Below are positions 32,203-41,346 of a DNA stretch of 64,000 nucleotides, piece by piece. Where the stretch lies: NCBI RefSeq assembly GCF_900111825.1, contig NZ_FOJM01000012.1, positions 124,001 through 188,000 of the forward strand. Reading direction: 5' to 3'. The translations under genes were made by a program, and so were the position numbers. Under the pieces are notes generated by a model that was given only the letters and a program-made list of their open reading frames with translations, had not been told where the DNA came from and searched no databases. Numbering within the stretch: the first letter of the stretch is position 1; every line of letters begins with the position of its first letter. The stretch comes from Pedobacter suwonensis. GTDB taxonomy: Bacteria > Bacteroidota > Bacteroidia > Sphingobacteriales > Sphingobacteriaceae.

Positions 32203-34410
32203 ATGAAAACAGAGTTAGTGATTGATTTAGAGGCGGAAAAGCAAGAGATTCTAAAAAGATACAGGGCCTTACTTCGGGCAAGTAAATCTACCTTACAGAA
32301 AGGGGATAAAAAAGAAATCCGAAAAGCTTTTGATATGGCACTCGAAAGCCATAAAGATATGCGGCGCAAATCTGGCGAGCCCTATATTTACCATCCAATT
32401 GCCGTTGCGCAGATTGCTGCTGAAGAAATTGGACTCGGAACCACTTCCATTGTATGCGCCTTATTGCACGATGTGGTAGAGGATACTGACATCACTTTAG
32501 AAGATATTGAACGCGAATTTGGCAAAAAAACCGCTAAAATAATCGATGGCTTAACCAAAATATCAGGTGTTTTTGACACCAACAGCTCTTTACAGGCAGA
32601 GAATTTCCGTAAAATGTTGCTTACCCTGGCTGATGATGTAAGGGTAATCCTGATCAAACTCGCCGATCGTTTGCACAATATGCGTACAATGGATTTTATG
32701 CCCCGCCACAAGCAGCTTAAAATCGCTTCAGAAACTATTTATTTATACGCTCCCCTTGCCCACCGTTTGGGTTTATACGCTATAAAATCAGAGCTGGAAG
32801 ATCTTTCGATGAAATATCTCGATCCTGACACCTATAAATTCATTGCAAAAAAATTAAATGAGAAAAAGGCAGAGCGTGCACTTTTCATCAAAAAATTCGT
32901 AGAGCCTATTGACGAGATTGTGCACGAACAAGGTTTAGTGGCTGATGTTTATGGCAGGCCTAAGTCGATCCACTCCATCTGGAATAAAATGAAAAAGAAA
33001 AATATCCCTTTTGAAGAGGTTTATGATCTTTTTGCCATCCGGATTATTTTGGATTCGGCTCCAGAAAATGAAAAGGCTGATTGCTGGAAAGCATATTCCA
33101 TCGTAACCGATTTATACCGTCCAAATCCAGATCGATTACGCGATTGGGTATCATCTCCAAAAGGAAATGGATACGAAAGCTTGCACACCACGGTAATGGG
33201 ACCGCGCGGGCAATGGGTGGAAGTACAGATCCGTACGCAACGCATGAATGAGATTGCAGAGAAAGGTTTTGCAGCACATTGGAAATACAAAGAGTCGAGC
33301 AATGACAACGGCCTCGATCAGTGGATCCAGAAAGTACGCGAAATGTTGAGTAATCCTGAAGCCAACGCTTTGGATTTCCTCGATGATTTTAAAATGAACC
33401 TTTTCTCAGATGAGATTTTTATTTTCACACCAAAAGGTGCTTTAATCCAGCTGCCTTTAGGTGCTACAGCATTGGATTTTGCTTTCGAGATCCATACCGA
33501 TGTAGGTGCAACCTGTATTGGAGCCAAGGTTAACCACAAGCTGGTTCCTATTTCATACAAACTTCAAAATGGCGATCAGGTAGAGATCATCACCTCGAGC
33601 AAACAAACCCCAAAAGAAGATTGGCTGAATGTGGTGGTTACGGCTAAAGCCAAATCGAAAATTAAATCATCACTAAAAGAAGAAAAACGGAAAATTGCAG
33701 AAAATGGCAAGGAGATTTTAGAAAGGAAGCTGAAATCGCTTAAAATCACCTACAATACCGATAACATTCAGAAACTGAGTTATTTCTTTAAACTACCATC
33801 TACCCAGGAACTCTTTGTAAATGTTGCCCTCGGTAAAATAGAACTAAAAGATATTAAAGAGTACCTACTAAGCGGAAAAGAAGTTGAACACCGTAGTCCC
33901 GAACGCCCTGAAAATCTTTCTGTTGATGGAATAAAGAGCAAAATTAAAGGAGGAGATTCTGACATCTTACTCATTGGAGAAGATATGCAGCGTATTGATT
34001 ATACGTTGGCAGCCTGCTGTAACCCCATACCTGGCGATGACGTTTTTGGATTCATCACCGTGAGTGAAGGAATAAAAATACACCGTACCAACTGCCCGAA
34101 TGCCGCGCAGCTAATGGCCAATTATGGCTACCGGGTGGTTAAAGCCAAATGGAATAAACAACAGGAATTAACCTTCTTAACCGGCTTACGTATTGTAGGT
34201 ATTGATGATGTTGGCTTAATCAACAATATTACACGCGTGATTTCTACTGATTTTAAAGTAAATATGCGCTCAATTACCGTCGATACCAATGAGGGGATTT
34301 TTGATGGTTCGATTATGATTTTTGTAAATGATACCGAACACCTGGAAAACCTGATTAAAAATTTATTAAAAGTAAGGGGTGTTACCGGAGTAACCAGGTT
34401 TGACGCATAG
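32203..34410 (+). CDS. Bifunctional (p)ppGpp synthetase/hydrolase, RelA/SpoT family
   Basis: A 735-residue stringent-response enzyme that makes and degrades (p)ppGpp. The order is an HD hydrolase domain (LLHDVVEDTDITLEDIEREFG, H89-D90, and LADRLHNMRTMDFM), the synthetase domain (DVYGRPKSIHSIWNKMKKKNIPFEEVYDLFAIRI and KGNGYESLHTTVMGP), TGS (FIFTPKGALIQLPLGATALDFAFEIHTDVG), a zinc-finger/helical region (CCNPIPGDDVFGF...HRTNCPNA) and a C-terminal ACT domain. Both catalytic sites look intact, so it should act both ways like the single Rel enzyme of most Bacteroidota. The stop is followed by an AGTC heptad array. Confidence 0.96.
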   Translation: MKTELVIDLEAEKQEILKRYRALLRASKSTLQKGDKKEIRKAFDMALESHKDMRRKSGEPYIYHPIAVAQIAAEEIGLGTTSIVCALLHDVVEDTDITLEDIEREFGKKTAKIIDGLTKISGVFDTNSSLQAENFRKMLLTLADDVRVILIKLADRLHNMRTMDFMPRHKQLKIASETIYLYAPLAHRLGLYAIKSELEDLSMKYLDPDTYKFIAKKLNEKKAERALFIKKFVEPIDEIVHEQGLVADVYGRPKSIHSIWNKMKKKNIPFEEVYDLFAIRIILDSAPENEKADCWKAYSIVTDLYRPNPDRLRDWVSSPKGNGYESLHTTVMGPRGQWVEVQIRTQRMNEIAEKGFAAHWKYKESSNDNGLDQWIQKVREMLSNPEANALDFLDDFKMNLFSDEIFIFTPKGALIQLPLGATALDFAFEIHTDVGATCIGAKVNHKLVPISYKLQNGDQVEIITSSKQTPKEDWLNVVVTAKAKSKIKSSLKEEKRKIAENGKEILERKLKSLKITYNTDNIQKLSYFFKLPSTQELFVNVALGKIELKDIKEYLLSGKEVEHRSPERPENLSVDGIKSKIKGGDSDILLIGEDMQRIDYTLAACCNPIPGDDVFGFITVSEGIKIHRTNCPNAAQLMANYGYRVVKAKWNKQQELTFLTGLRIVGIDDVGLINNITRVISTDFKVNMRSITVDTNEGIFDGSIMIFVNDTEHLENLIKNLLKVRGVTGVTRFDA

Positions 34411-34525
34411 GTAGTCGGGAGTCTGTAGACCGAAGTCCGAAGTCTGGGTTTAGAGTCTAAGTTGCAGTCTATTTGCGATTTCAACTTCCGGATCCAGACC
34501 TCAGAACTCCGACTTTGACAACATT
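34409..34525 (+). repeat. Heptad AGTC array at the rel stop codon with complementary arm
   Basis: AGTC (or AGAC) occurs at 34413, 34420, 34427, 34434 and 34441, exactly 7 bp apart, then drifts. The junction TAGGTAGTC is identical to the one at the fmt stop. A second half near 34495-34520 (CCAGACCTCAGAACTCCGACTTT) is imperfectly complementary to the first, so the transcript end could fold on itself. Confidence 0.75.
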
Positions 34526-34562
34526 TAAACAATCTAAGCCTCGAACAATCAAACTAATTAAC

Positions 34563-34570
34563 TACCTTTG
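34563..34570 (+). promoter_or_regulatory. -7 box of fur
   Basis: TACCTTTG matches the consensus exactly; the fur ATG lies 17 nt downstream and a minimal ORF begins one base after the box. Confidence 0.65.
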
Positions 34571-34571
34571 A

Positions 34572-34595
34572 ATGGAGTTTAAAAACTATGTCTGA
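34572..34595 (+). CDS. Possible 7-codon leader peptide overlapping fur
   Basis: ATG at 34572, two bases past the -7 box, opens MEFKNYV and stops with TGA at 34593-34595, overlapping the first codons of fur (ATG 34588) in another frame. If it were translated, termination would occur right over the fur start, allowing coupling. The position so near the box may put its ATG upstream of the transcription start, which would rule it out. Confidence 0.25.
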   Translation: MEFKNYV

Positions 34596-35085
34596 ACAAA
34601 AAACAAATGAGCTCGTCCGTAAGATTTTTGAGGCTTATTTAGAGAACAAAAATCTACGTAAAACACCAGAGCGCTTCGCTATATTGGAAGAAATATATTC
34701 AAGAAACGACCACTTTGATGTAGAAACCCTATATATCCACATGAAAAACCAAAAGTACCGCGTTAGTCGTGCTACGGTTTATAATACGTTGGAATTATTG
34801 GTTTCCTGCGACTTGGTTACCAAACACCAGTTTGGTAAAAACATGGCGCAATTCGAAAAATCATATGGTTACCGCCAGCATGATCACGTGATCTGTATCG
34901 AGTGTGGTAAAGTAGTAGAATTCTGTGATCCCCGCATCCACCAGATCCAAACGATGGTGGGTGATCTGTTAAAATTCGATGTTAAACACCATTCGCTAAA
35001 TCTTTATGGTTTCTGCTCTGATTGCAGCATGGCTAGGAAAGTAAATGAAAGTGTAGCAACAGCCGAAAAAATCGAACAAAATTAA
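34588..35085 (+). CDS. fur: Fur family transcriptional regulator
   Basis: A 165-residue metal-responsive repressor. The winged-helix part (NLRKTPERFAILEEIYSRNDHFDVETLYIHMKNQKYRVSRATVYNTLELLVSCDLVTKHQF) is followed by the dimerisation/metal domain with YGYRQHDHVICIECGKVVEFCDPRI, HHSLNLYGFCSDC. The paired CxxC motifs are a structural zinc site, and the HxH-type residues the sensing site. The Fur name is by family; a Zur or PerR role cannot be excluded. The next gene is purA, 38 nt downstream in the same direction. Confidence 0.9.
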   Translation: MSEQKTNELVRKIFEAYLENKNLRKTPERFAILEEIYSRNDHFDVETLYIHMKNQKYRVSRATVYNTLELLVSCDLVTKHQFGKNMAQFEKSYGYRQHDHVICIECGKVVEFCDPRIHQIQTMVGDLLKFDVKHHSLNLYGFCSDCSMARKVNESVATAEKIEQN

Positions 35086-35120
35086 ATCAAAATACAAATA
35101 AAACCAGCTTAATTTATTAA

Positions 35121-36404
<1,284 letters not shown>

Positions 36405-36415
36405 AATATAAGATT

Positions 36416-36489
36416 CGTCATGCTGAATTATTTCAGCATCCATTTAATCTATTAACACTAATAGCCCCTGAAATAAATCCAGGGTGACG
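36416..36489. repeat. Inverted repeat with CGTCA/TGACG ends
   Basis: The left arm CGTCATGCTGAATTATTTCAG and right arm CTGAAATAAATCCAGGGTGACG are imperfect complements. TGCTGAA/TTCAGCA is an inner hairpin at 36421-36438. The ends and the style match the longer hairpins at 54.3 and 56.9 kb. The rest of the 361-base gap holds the purA terminator and a third, more decayed relative (36560-36690, with CTCGAAATGGCG), but no gene. Confidence 0.6.
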
Positions 36490-36502
36490 ATCAATTAAAG
36501 AA

Positions 36503-36529
36503 AGGCAATCCATAGCGGATTGCTTTTTT
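36503..36529 (+). terminator. Intrinsic terminator of fur-purA
   Basis: GCAATCC (36505-36511) pairs with GGATTGC (36517-36523) with a 5-nt loop, followed by six T. Confidence 0.85.
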
Positions 36530-36750
36530 GTTTCTTAGTTATTCATTATAAAAAATCTTCATCTAGACCGTAGCAAAGCACAGTGCCTGCCTGTAAAGGC
36601 GGGGAGAGATCTATCTAAACAGATTTACCTTCGCTGAGCACTTCGTGGTTCCCGACTGCGTTGCCCTCCCCTCGAAATGGCGATATTCCTAATTAAGAAA
36701 CCGTAATCAAAAGATAAAAATTAATTTCTTACAATTATCGCTGTGATTTT

Positions 36751-36758
36751 TACCTTTG
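36751..36758 (+). promoter_or_regulatory. -7 box of pabB, close to its TTG start
   Basis: TACCTTTG matches the consensus exactly and lies seven bases ahead of the TTG at 36766. Confidence 0.6.
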
Positions 36759-36765
36759 CGGCAGC

Positions 36766-38025
36766 TTGAAAACCATTCAAAACATATCTGATTTTAAACG
36801 AAAAGCGCTACACTGGGCCAACCAGTTTGAAGTTTGTTGCTTTTTAGATTCAAACGATTATAAAGATGCTTATTCTGTTTACGATTTCATGATCGCTGCA
36901 AATGTACATGAAGAACTAAACTGCTCGACATGCAATGGTTTTGATCAGTTAAAAACTTTTTATGCTAAGCACAAACAATGGGTTTTCAGCTATTTCAGCT
37001 ACGATTTAAAAAACGAAATAGAAGATCTTCAATCTAATAATCCCGACGGTTTAAACTTCCCGGATTTATATTTTTTTGTTCCAAAATACCTAATCGCTTT
37101 TAAGGATGGTAAAGCTGAAGTTCTTATTGGTAATGAGTCTGTTTTAGATGATATCGAATCTTTATCCTTTGAAAATAAAAAACAACTTAGAGCGATACAG
37201 ATCTCACATAGATTATCTAAAGATCAATATATAGCTAAAGTTGAGGCTTTAAGGAACCACATCCATAGAGGGGATATTTATGAAGTCAATTTCTGCCAGG
37301 AATTTTTTGCAGAAAATGCCGAAATAGGCCCCGTTCATACTTTTGAGGCATTAAACCAGATTTCGCCCACACCATTTGCAGGCTATTTCAAGATTTACGA
37401 CCAATATATTTTATCTGCCACACCAGAAAGATTTTTGTGCAAACGCGGATCGAGACTCATTTCACAACCCATCAAGGGCACAGCAAAAAGAAGTTCGGAT
37501 CCGGAAAAAGATAAAGCTGTAAAATTGCAGCTCCGAAACAGCATTAAAGAACAGGCAGAAAATGTAATGATTGTAGATCTGGTACGCCATGACCTCACTA
37601 AATCTGCAGTGAAGGGATCTGTTAACGTTGATGAATTATTTGGCATCTACAGTTTCACACAGGTTCATCAAATGATTTCGACCGTGAGCTGCGAATTAAA
37701 TCCTGATATCCACTTTATCGATGCCATTAAAAACACTTTTCCAATGGGTTCTATGACAGGTGCCCCAAAAGTTAAAGCCATGGAATTGATTGAAGAATAT
37801 GAATTAAGCAAAAGAGGTGTTTATTCTGGCTCATTTGGATATATAACACCTGATGGCGATTTCGATTTTAATGTGGTGATCAGAAGCATCTTATACAATA
37901 GTGATAATCAATACTTATCATTTCAGGTGGGAGGAGCGATCACTTATGAATCAGATGCCGAAAAAGAGTATGAAGAGTGTTTACTCAAAGCCAGTGCAAT
38001 TTTGCAGGTATTAGGAGGCCATTAA
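36766..38025 (+). CDS. pabB: Aminodeoxychorismate synthase component I (PabB-like)
   Basis: A 419-residue chorismate-using enzyme. It has YIAKVEALRNHIHRGDIYEVNFCQEFF, SPTPFAGYFKI, SATPERFL, ISQPIKGTAKR, MIVDLVRHDLTKSAV and FPMGSMTGAPKVKAMELIEE, all shared by PabB and TrpE. PabB is preferred because no trp genes are nearby, and the PIKGT motif is PabB-like. It works with a glutamine amidotransferase and the PabC lyase; a class IV aminotransferase lies at 19.9 kb. There is no in-frame ATG near the conserved beginning, so TTG 36766 is the start. The gene is monocistronic and may lack a leader. Confidence 0.87.
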   Translation: MKTIQNISDFKRKALHWANQFEVCCFLDSNDYKDAYSVYDFMIAANVHEELNCSTCNGFDQLKTFYAKHKQWVFSYFSYDLKNEIEDLQSNNPDGLNFPDLYFFVPKYLIAFKDGKAEVLIGNESVLDDIESLSFENKKQLRAIQISHRLSKDQYIAKVEALRNHIHRGDIYEVNFCQEFFAENAEIGPVHTFEALNQISPTPFAGYFKIYDQYILSATPERFLCKRGSRLISQPIKGTAKRSSDPEKDKAVKLQLRNSIKEQAENVMIVDLVRHDLTKSAVKGSVNVDELFGIYSFTQVHQMISTVSCELNPDIHFIDAIKNTFPMGSMTGAPKVKAMELIEEYELSKRGVYSGSFGYITPDGDFDFNVVIRSILYNSDNQYLSFQVGGAITYESDAEKEYEECLLKASAILQVLGGH

Positions 38026-38037
38026 CCTCCCCTAGTT

Positions 38038-38141
38038 TTAGCGCTCCGCTAAGACTTAATGAATATCCTTAAAAAGAGTCTGTCATCCGGGACGCAATTG
38101 ATATTTTTTTGAAACAAAAAAGGCCTTAGCGAGACGCTAAG
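38038..38141. repeat. Two TTAGCG/CGCTAA hairpins between convergent genes
   Basis: TTAGCG-CTC-CGCTAA (38038-38052) and CTTAGCG-AGA-CGCTAAG (38125-38141) are perfect short hairpins of nearly the same stem, facing the same way, 75 bp apart. They lie after pabB and before the convergent M48 gene, and may act as terminators, although the T-tracts are weak. Confidence 0.55.
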
Positions 38142-38198
38142 ACCGGATATTTTGCTTTAGACTAAACCTTCCACTTTTCAACCTTCATGCCCTCTACC

Positions 38199-39005
38199 CT
38201 ACCTTTTATAATACTGTTTCGCTTCAGGCAAATATTTTTGGATCTGTGCTATCCGTGTTGCATCGCTTGGGTGGGTACTTAAAAATTCCGGTGGCCTTTG
38301 TGATCCTGCTGACGCGTCTGACATCCTATTCCAGAAAGCAGTAGCATTTTGCGGATTATATCCGGCCATGGCCATAAAAATCAGACCTAAACGATCGGCC
38401 TCCAATTCCTGGTTGCGGCTAAATTTCAACATCGCAACAGGTGTACCTACACCATACAATGTATTAAAAATAGATTGGGTTTTTGGATTTTTAGAAAGCG
38501 CCACACCTGCAGCAGCACCTATGCCCTGCGCTACCATTTCTTGCGACATCCGTTCTGCTGAGTGACCTGCAATGGCATGGGCAATCTCGTGTCCCATAAC
38601 TGTCGCTAAACCAGCATCGTCCTGTGTAATGGGTAAAATACCTGTGTAAACCACAATCTTACCACCAGGCATACACCAGGCATTTTTTTCATTGTTCTGC
38701 ACTACGTTAACTTCCCATTGATAATCAGCAATCAGATTACCATAGTTATTGCTGTTCATATATGACTTTACTGCAGTAATTAACCTGTTTCCAACGGTTT
38801 TAACTTTCAAAGCCTGAGCATTGGACGCCGGCAAAACGGCTGATTTATTTTCCGTTAAAAAAGTATTATAAGCCTGGAATGCCATTGGCAAAACCTGGTC
38901 GTTACTTACCAGATCAAATCGACTACGACCCGTTAAAGGAACAGTAGAACATGAGTTAAATAATAAGATCCCAGCAACACTTGCTGCTAAAAATATTTTT
39001 TTCAT
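38199..39005 (-). CDS. M48 family metallopeptidase lipoprotein
   Basis: A 268-residue peptidase of the BepA/LoiP kind. The signal peptide ends in LLFNSCS, with Cys-19 as the lipid anchor. The zinc site HEIAHAIAGHSAERMSQ (HExxH) sits near residue 140 and the third ligand Glu in NQELEADRLGLIFMAMAGYNPQ. Members act in outer-membrane protein quality control. The conserved end with FLSTHPSDATRIAQIQKYLP is typical. It is monocistronic and convergent with pabB. Confidence 0.92.
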   Translation of the reverse strand: MKKIFLAASVAGILLFNSCSTVPLTGRSRFDLVSNDQVLPMAFQAYNTFLTENKSAVLPASNAQALKVKTVGNRLITAVKSYMNSNNYGNLIADYQWEVNVVQNNEKNAWCMPGGKIVVYTGILPITQDDAGLATVMGHEIAHAIAGHSAERMSQEMVAQGIGAAAGVALSKNPKTQSIFNTLYGVGTPVAMLKFSRNQELEADRLGLIFMAMAGYNPQNATAFWNRMSDASAGSQRPPEFLSTHPSDATRIAQIQKYLPEAKQYYKR

Positions 39006-39106
39006 AAATGCGATTTTTTTTAAATGATTTTGTAAAACTGATAAGCAAAAGCCGTTGATTAAACATCAAGCCTATAAATAAGTTTTACAGAAATGTGTTT
39101 TGTTGG

Positions 39107-39754
39107 TTAATTCGTTTTCTTTCTAAACAAATACACTTTTGATTCTTTGCCTTTCAGCAATCTTTCGAGATTTTTCTGGTGCGTAACCAAAATTAAAATA
39201 CAAACCACCATACCATAAAGCACTTCAGATTTAATGGAAACCTGAAACAGGAAAACCACACTTAACGGAAAGGTAAATCCTGCACAAATGGAACTTAATG
39301 AAACGTATTTAGTTAATAGCAGTACCACCACAAAAACCAGAACGCAAAGCATAGATGCTTCGAAGTTAACTGCTAAAACCATTCCAAAAAGTGTAGCCAC
39401 TCCTTTCCCTCCCCTAAAGCCAGCAAAAACAGGAAACAAATGCCCCATTACTGCAGTTACCCCCAAGGCGAGCTGGTAGTTAACAAAAACAACTGAATTC
39501 TGGGGGCCGGTTACCGACATGCCAATGAGATAGGCTAAATTAGTTGCAGTATAGCCCTTTGCAATATCAATGATCATTACGGCAATTCCGGCTTTTTTGC
39601 CTAACACCCTAAAGGTATTGGTTGCGCCAGCATTACCACTTCCATATTCCCTAACGTCAACACCATAAAAGGCCTGACCTAGCCATACAGCCGTTGGGAT
39701 AGATCCGAAAAGGTAAGCAATTATTAACGCGCTGAGAGAATAAACCGTAACCAT
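39107..39754 (-). CDS. plsY: Glycerol-3-phosphate 1-O-acyltransferase PlsY
   Basis: A 215-residue inner-membrane enzyme that transfers an acyl group from acyl-phosphate to glycerol-3-phosphate, the first step in phospholipid synthesis. The three conserved loops are visible: FGSIPTAVW, GSGNAGATNTFRVLGKKAG and FRGGKGVATLFG, with about five hydrophobic helices between. A basic tail (KKNLERLLKGKESKVYLFRKK) ends the protein. It is followed within 50 nt by the nadC gene on the same strand, transcribed first. Confidence 0.95.
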   Translation of the reverse strand: MVTVYSLSALIIAYLFGSIPTAVWLGQAFYGVDVREYGSGNAGATNTFRVLGKKAGIAVMIIDIAKGYTATNLAYLIGMSVTGPQNSVVFVNYQLALGVTAVMGHLFPVFAGFRGGKGVATLFGMVLAVNFEASMLCVLVFVVVLLLTKYVSLSSICAGFTFPLSVVFLFQVSIKSEVLYGMVVCILILVTHQKNLERLLKGKESKVYLFRKKTN

Positions 39755-39803
39755 AGCCTACAATGTTACAAAAAATAAGCTTTTAATTTTAGAGCAAATC
39801 AAT

Positions 39804-40646
39804 TTAGTATGCTTTTAAACTCATATCCAGGCTTTTCACAGAATGTGTAAGCGCACCCATCGAAATAAAATCTACTCCACAAGCTGCATATGCTGCAACG
39901 TTTTCCTCAGTAATCCCTCCGGAAGCCTCGGTAATAAATTTTCCGTCAATTAGTTCCACTGCGGCTTTTAAGTCTTCAAAACTGAAATTATCAAGCATAA
40001 TCCGGTCCACACCACCTACAGCAAGAACCTGCCTTAACTCTTCCAGGTTCCGCACCTCGATTTCGATCTGAAGTGATTTATTTTGATCTGCAATATATTG
40101 CTGAGCAGCTGTAATGGCATTTGAAATCCCTCCTGCATAATCTACATGGTTGTCCTTAATCAGGATCATATCATATAAACCTATGCGGTGATTTACCCCT
40201 CCACCAATCCTTACCGCCCATTTCTCTAAATAGCGCAAACCAGGGGTGGTTTTACGGGTATCTAAAATCCTGGTTTTGGTTGTTTTCAACAGTGAGACAA
40301 TGCGCCGTGTTTTAGTAGCAATGCCACTCATACGCTGCATGCAGTTTAACACCAGTCGTTCGGCAATTAGAATAGAATGTGTACTTCCGGCAACGGTTAG
40401 GGCTATATCTCCGAATTTAACCGCAGCACCATCTTGTAGTAATACATCGACTTCCAAACCGGGATCAACTTCCTTAAATATTTCGATGGCCAATTCAATT
40501 CCAGCTAAAATCCCATCTTCTTTGATGATGAGTCTGGCTTTTCCCTGTGTTCCTTTCGGGATTGTAGAAAGTGAAGTATGATCTCCGTCACCCACATCTT
40601 CAGAAAGGGCATTTTTGATGAATTGCTGTATCAGTTGATTATCCAA
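39804..40646 (-). CDS. nadC: Nicotinate-nucleotide pyrophosphorylase (carboxylating)
   Basis: A cytoplasmic enzyme of about 280 residues that joins quinolinate and PRPP to nicotinate mononucleotide in NAD synthesis. It shows SEDVGDGDHTS at the N-terminus, LNCMQRMSGIATKTR, ILDTRKTTPGLRYLEKWAVRIGGGVNHRIGLYDMILIKDNH, EIEVRNLEEL, and the C-terminal EASGGITEENVAAYAACGVDFISMGALTHS. The open frame reaches 40703, but a -7 box at 40673-40666 (TATTTTTG) lies downstream of that point, so the TTG at 40646 is preferred; no ATG is available. Confidence 0.93.
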   Translation of the reverse strand: MDNQLIQQFIKNALSEDVGDGDHTSLSTIPKGTQGKARLIIKEDGILAGIELAIEIFKEVDPGLEVDVLLQDGAAVKFGDIALTVAGSTHSILIAERLVLNCMQRMSGIATKTRRIVSLLKTTKTRILDTRKTTPGLRYLEKWAVRIGGGVNHRIGLYDMILIKDNHVDYAGGISNAITAAQQYIADQNKSLQIEIEVRNLEELRQVLAVGGVDRIMLDNFSFEDLKAAVELIDGKFITEASGGITEENVAAYAACGVDFISMGALTHSVKSLDMSLKAY

Positions 40647-40665
40647 AATATAGATTTTAATGCCG

Positions 40666-40673
40666 CAAAAATA
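40666..40673 (-). promoter_or_regulatory. -7 box of nadC
   Basis: On the - strand TATTTTTG matches the consensus exactly, 19 nt ahead of the TTG at 40646. Confidence 0.55.
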
Positions 40674-40775
40674 ATAATTATTTATTAGCAGACAATTCCC
40701 CAAGGGTTAATCTGAATCGTTAAGCCTAATTTGGTTTCTGACTAGAGAAGCTCAATTACACAAATTGCAACTTCA

Positions 40776-41174
40776 TTAATCCTTCGCAGGCTCTATCCGT
40801 AACTCGGTAATAGAAAAACTGGTGTTGAATTTTTTCATGGTGATCGAAACCCTGAAAGTTTCTTTTGCAGTGCTCAACATGATTACACCAAAACGATAAT
40901 TTGGGTTGGTATTGATTTTATGAAAAATACTTGTTTTTATTGGTGGATGTTTGATAAAAAAATCTCTTAAAATCTGTTCACCCTGTGCTTTAGAGTATAC
41001 ATCTTCTTCATCAATAATGATCAGTTCGATAGTTGAGGCAAAATCTTTAGCGATTTCCTTTGAGTTGCCAGCCTTAAAATACGACGATAAATCATCGATT
41101 ATATCGGCCTGAAAGGCATTTGGGTGATATAACGACGATAAACTAATTATGAATAAAAATAAGCTCCGGATCAT
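40776..41174 (-). CDS. DUF4783 family exported protein
   Basis: A 132-residue protein with a signal peptide (residues 1-21, about FIISLSSLYHPNAFQAD). The rest is a small cone-like alpha/beta domain: DDLSSYFKAGNSKEIAKDFASTIELIIIDEEDVYSKAQGEQILRDFFIKHPP with strands IHxx and FRVSITMKKFNTSFSITELRIE. This matches DUF4783, a small NTF2-like family found in Bacteroidota. Function unknown. It is monocistronic, upstream of and divergent from gpmI. Confidence 0.82.
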   Translation of the reverse strand: MIRSLFLFIISLSSLYHPNAFQADIIDDLSSYFKAGNSKEIAKDFASTIELIIIDEEDVYSKAQGEQILRDFFIKHPPIKTSIFHKINTNPNYRFGVIMLSTAKETFRVSITMKKFNTSFSITELRIEPAKD

Positions 41175-41265
41175 TTCTGTATTTTATACAGAACCCTATA
41201 GCTAAAATTATGCCATTAGCATATCAAAAAAAGGATTTCTTCATTTGGATACGCTTCAATAAAGT

Positions 41266-41273
41266 TATATTTG
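41266..41273 (+). promoter_or_regulatory. -7 box of gpmI
   Basis: TATATTTG matches TAnnTTTG exactly; the ATG lies 73 nt downstream, giving an unusually long AT-rich leader for this window. Confidence 0.5.
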
Positions 41274-41346
41274 CCATGTAAACAAAACACTAAACATGTT
41301 ATACATGAAAATGTTTTGACAAAGATCAATAAATTTTACAATAAAA

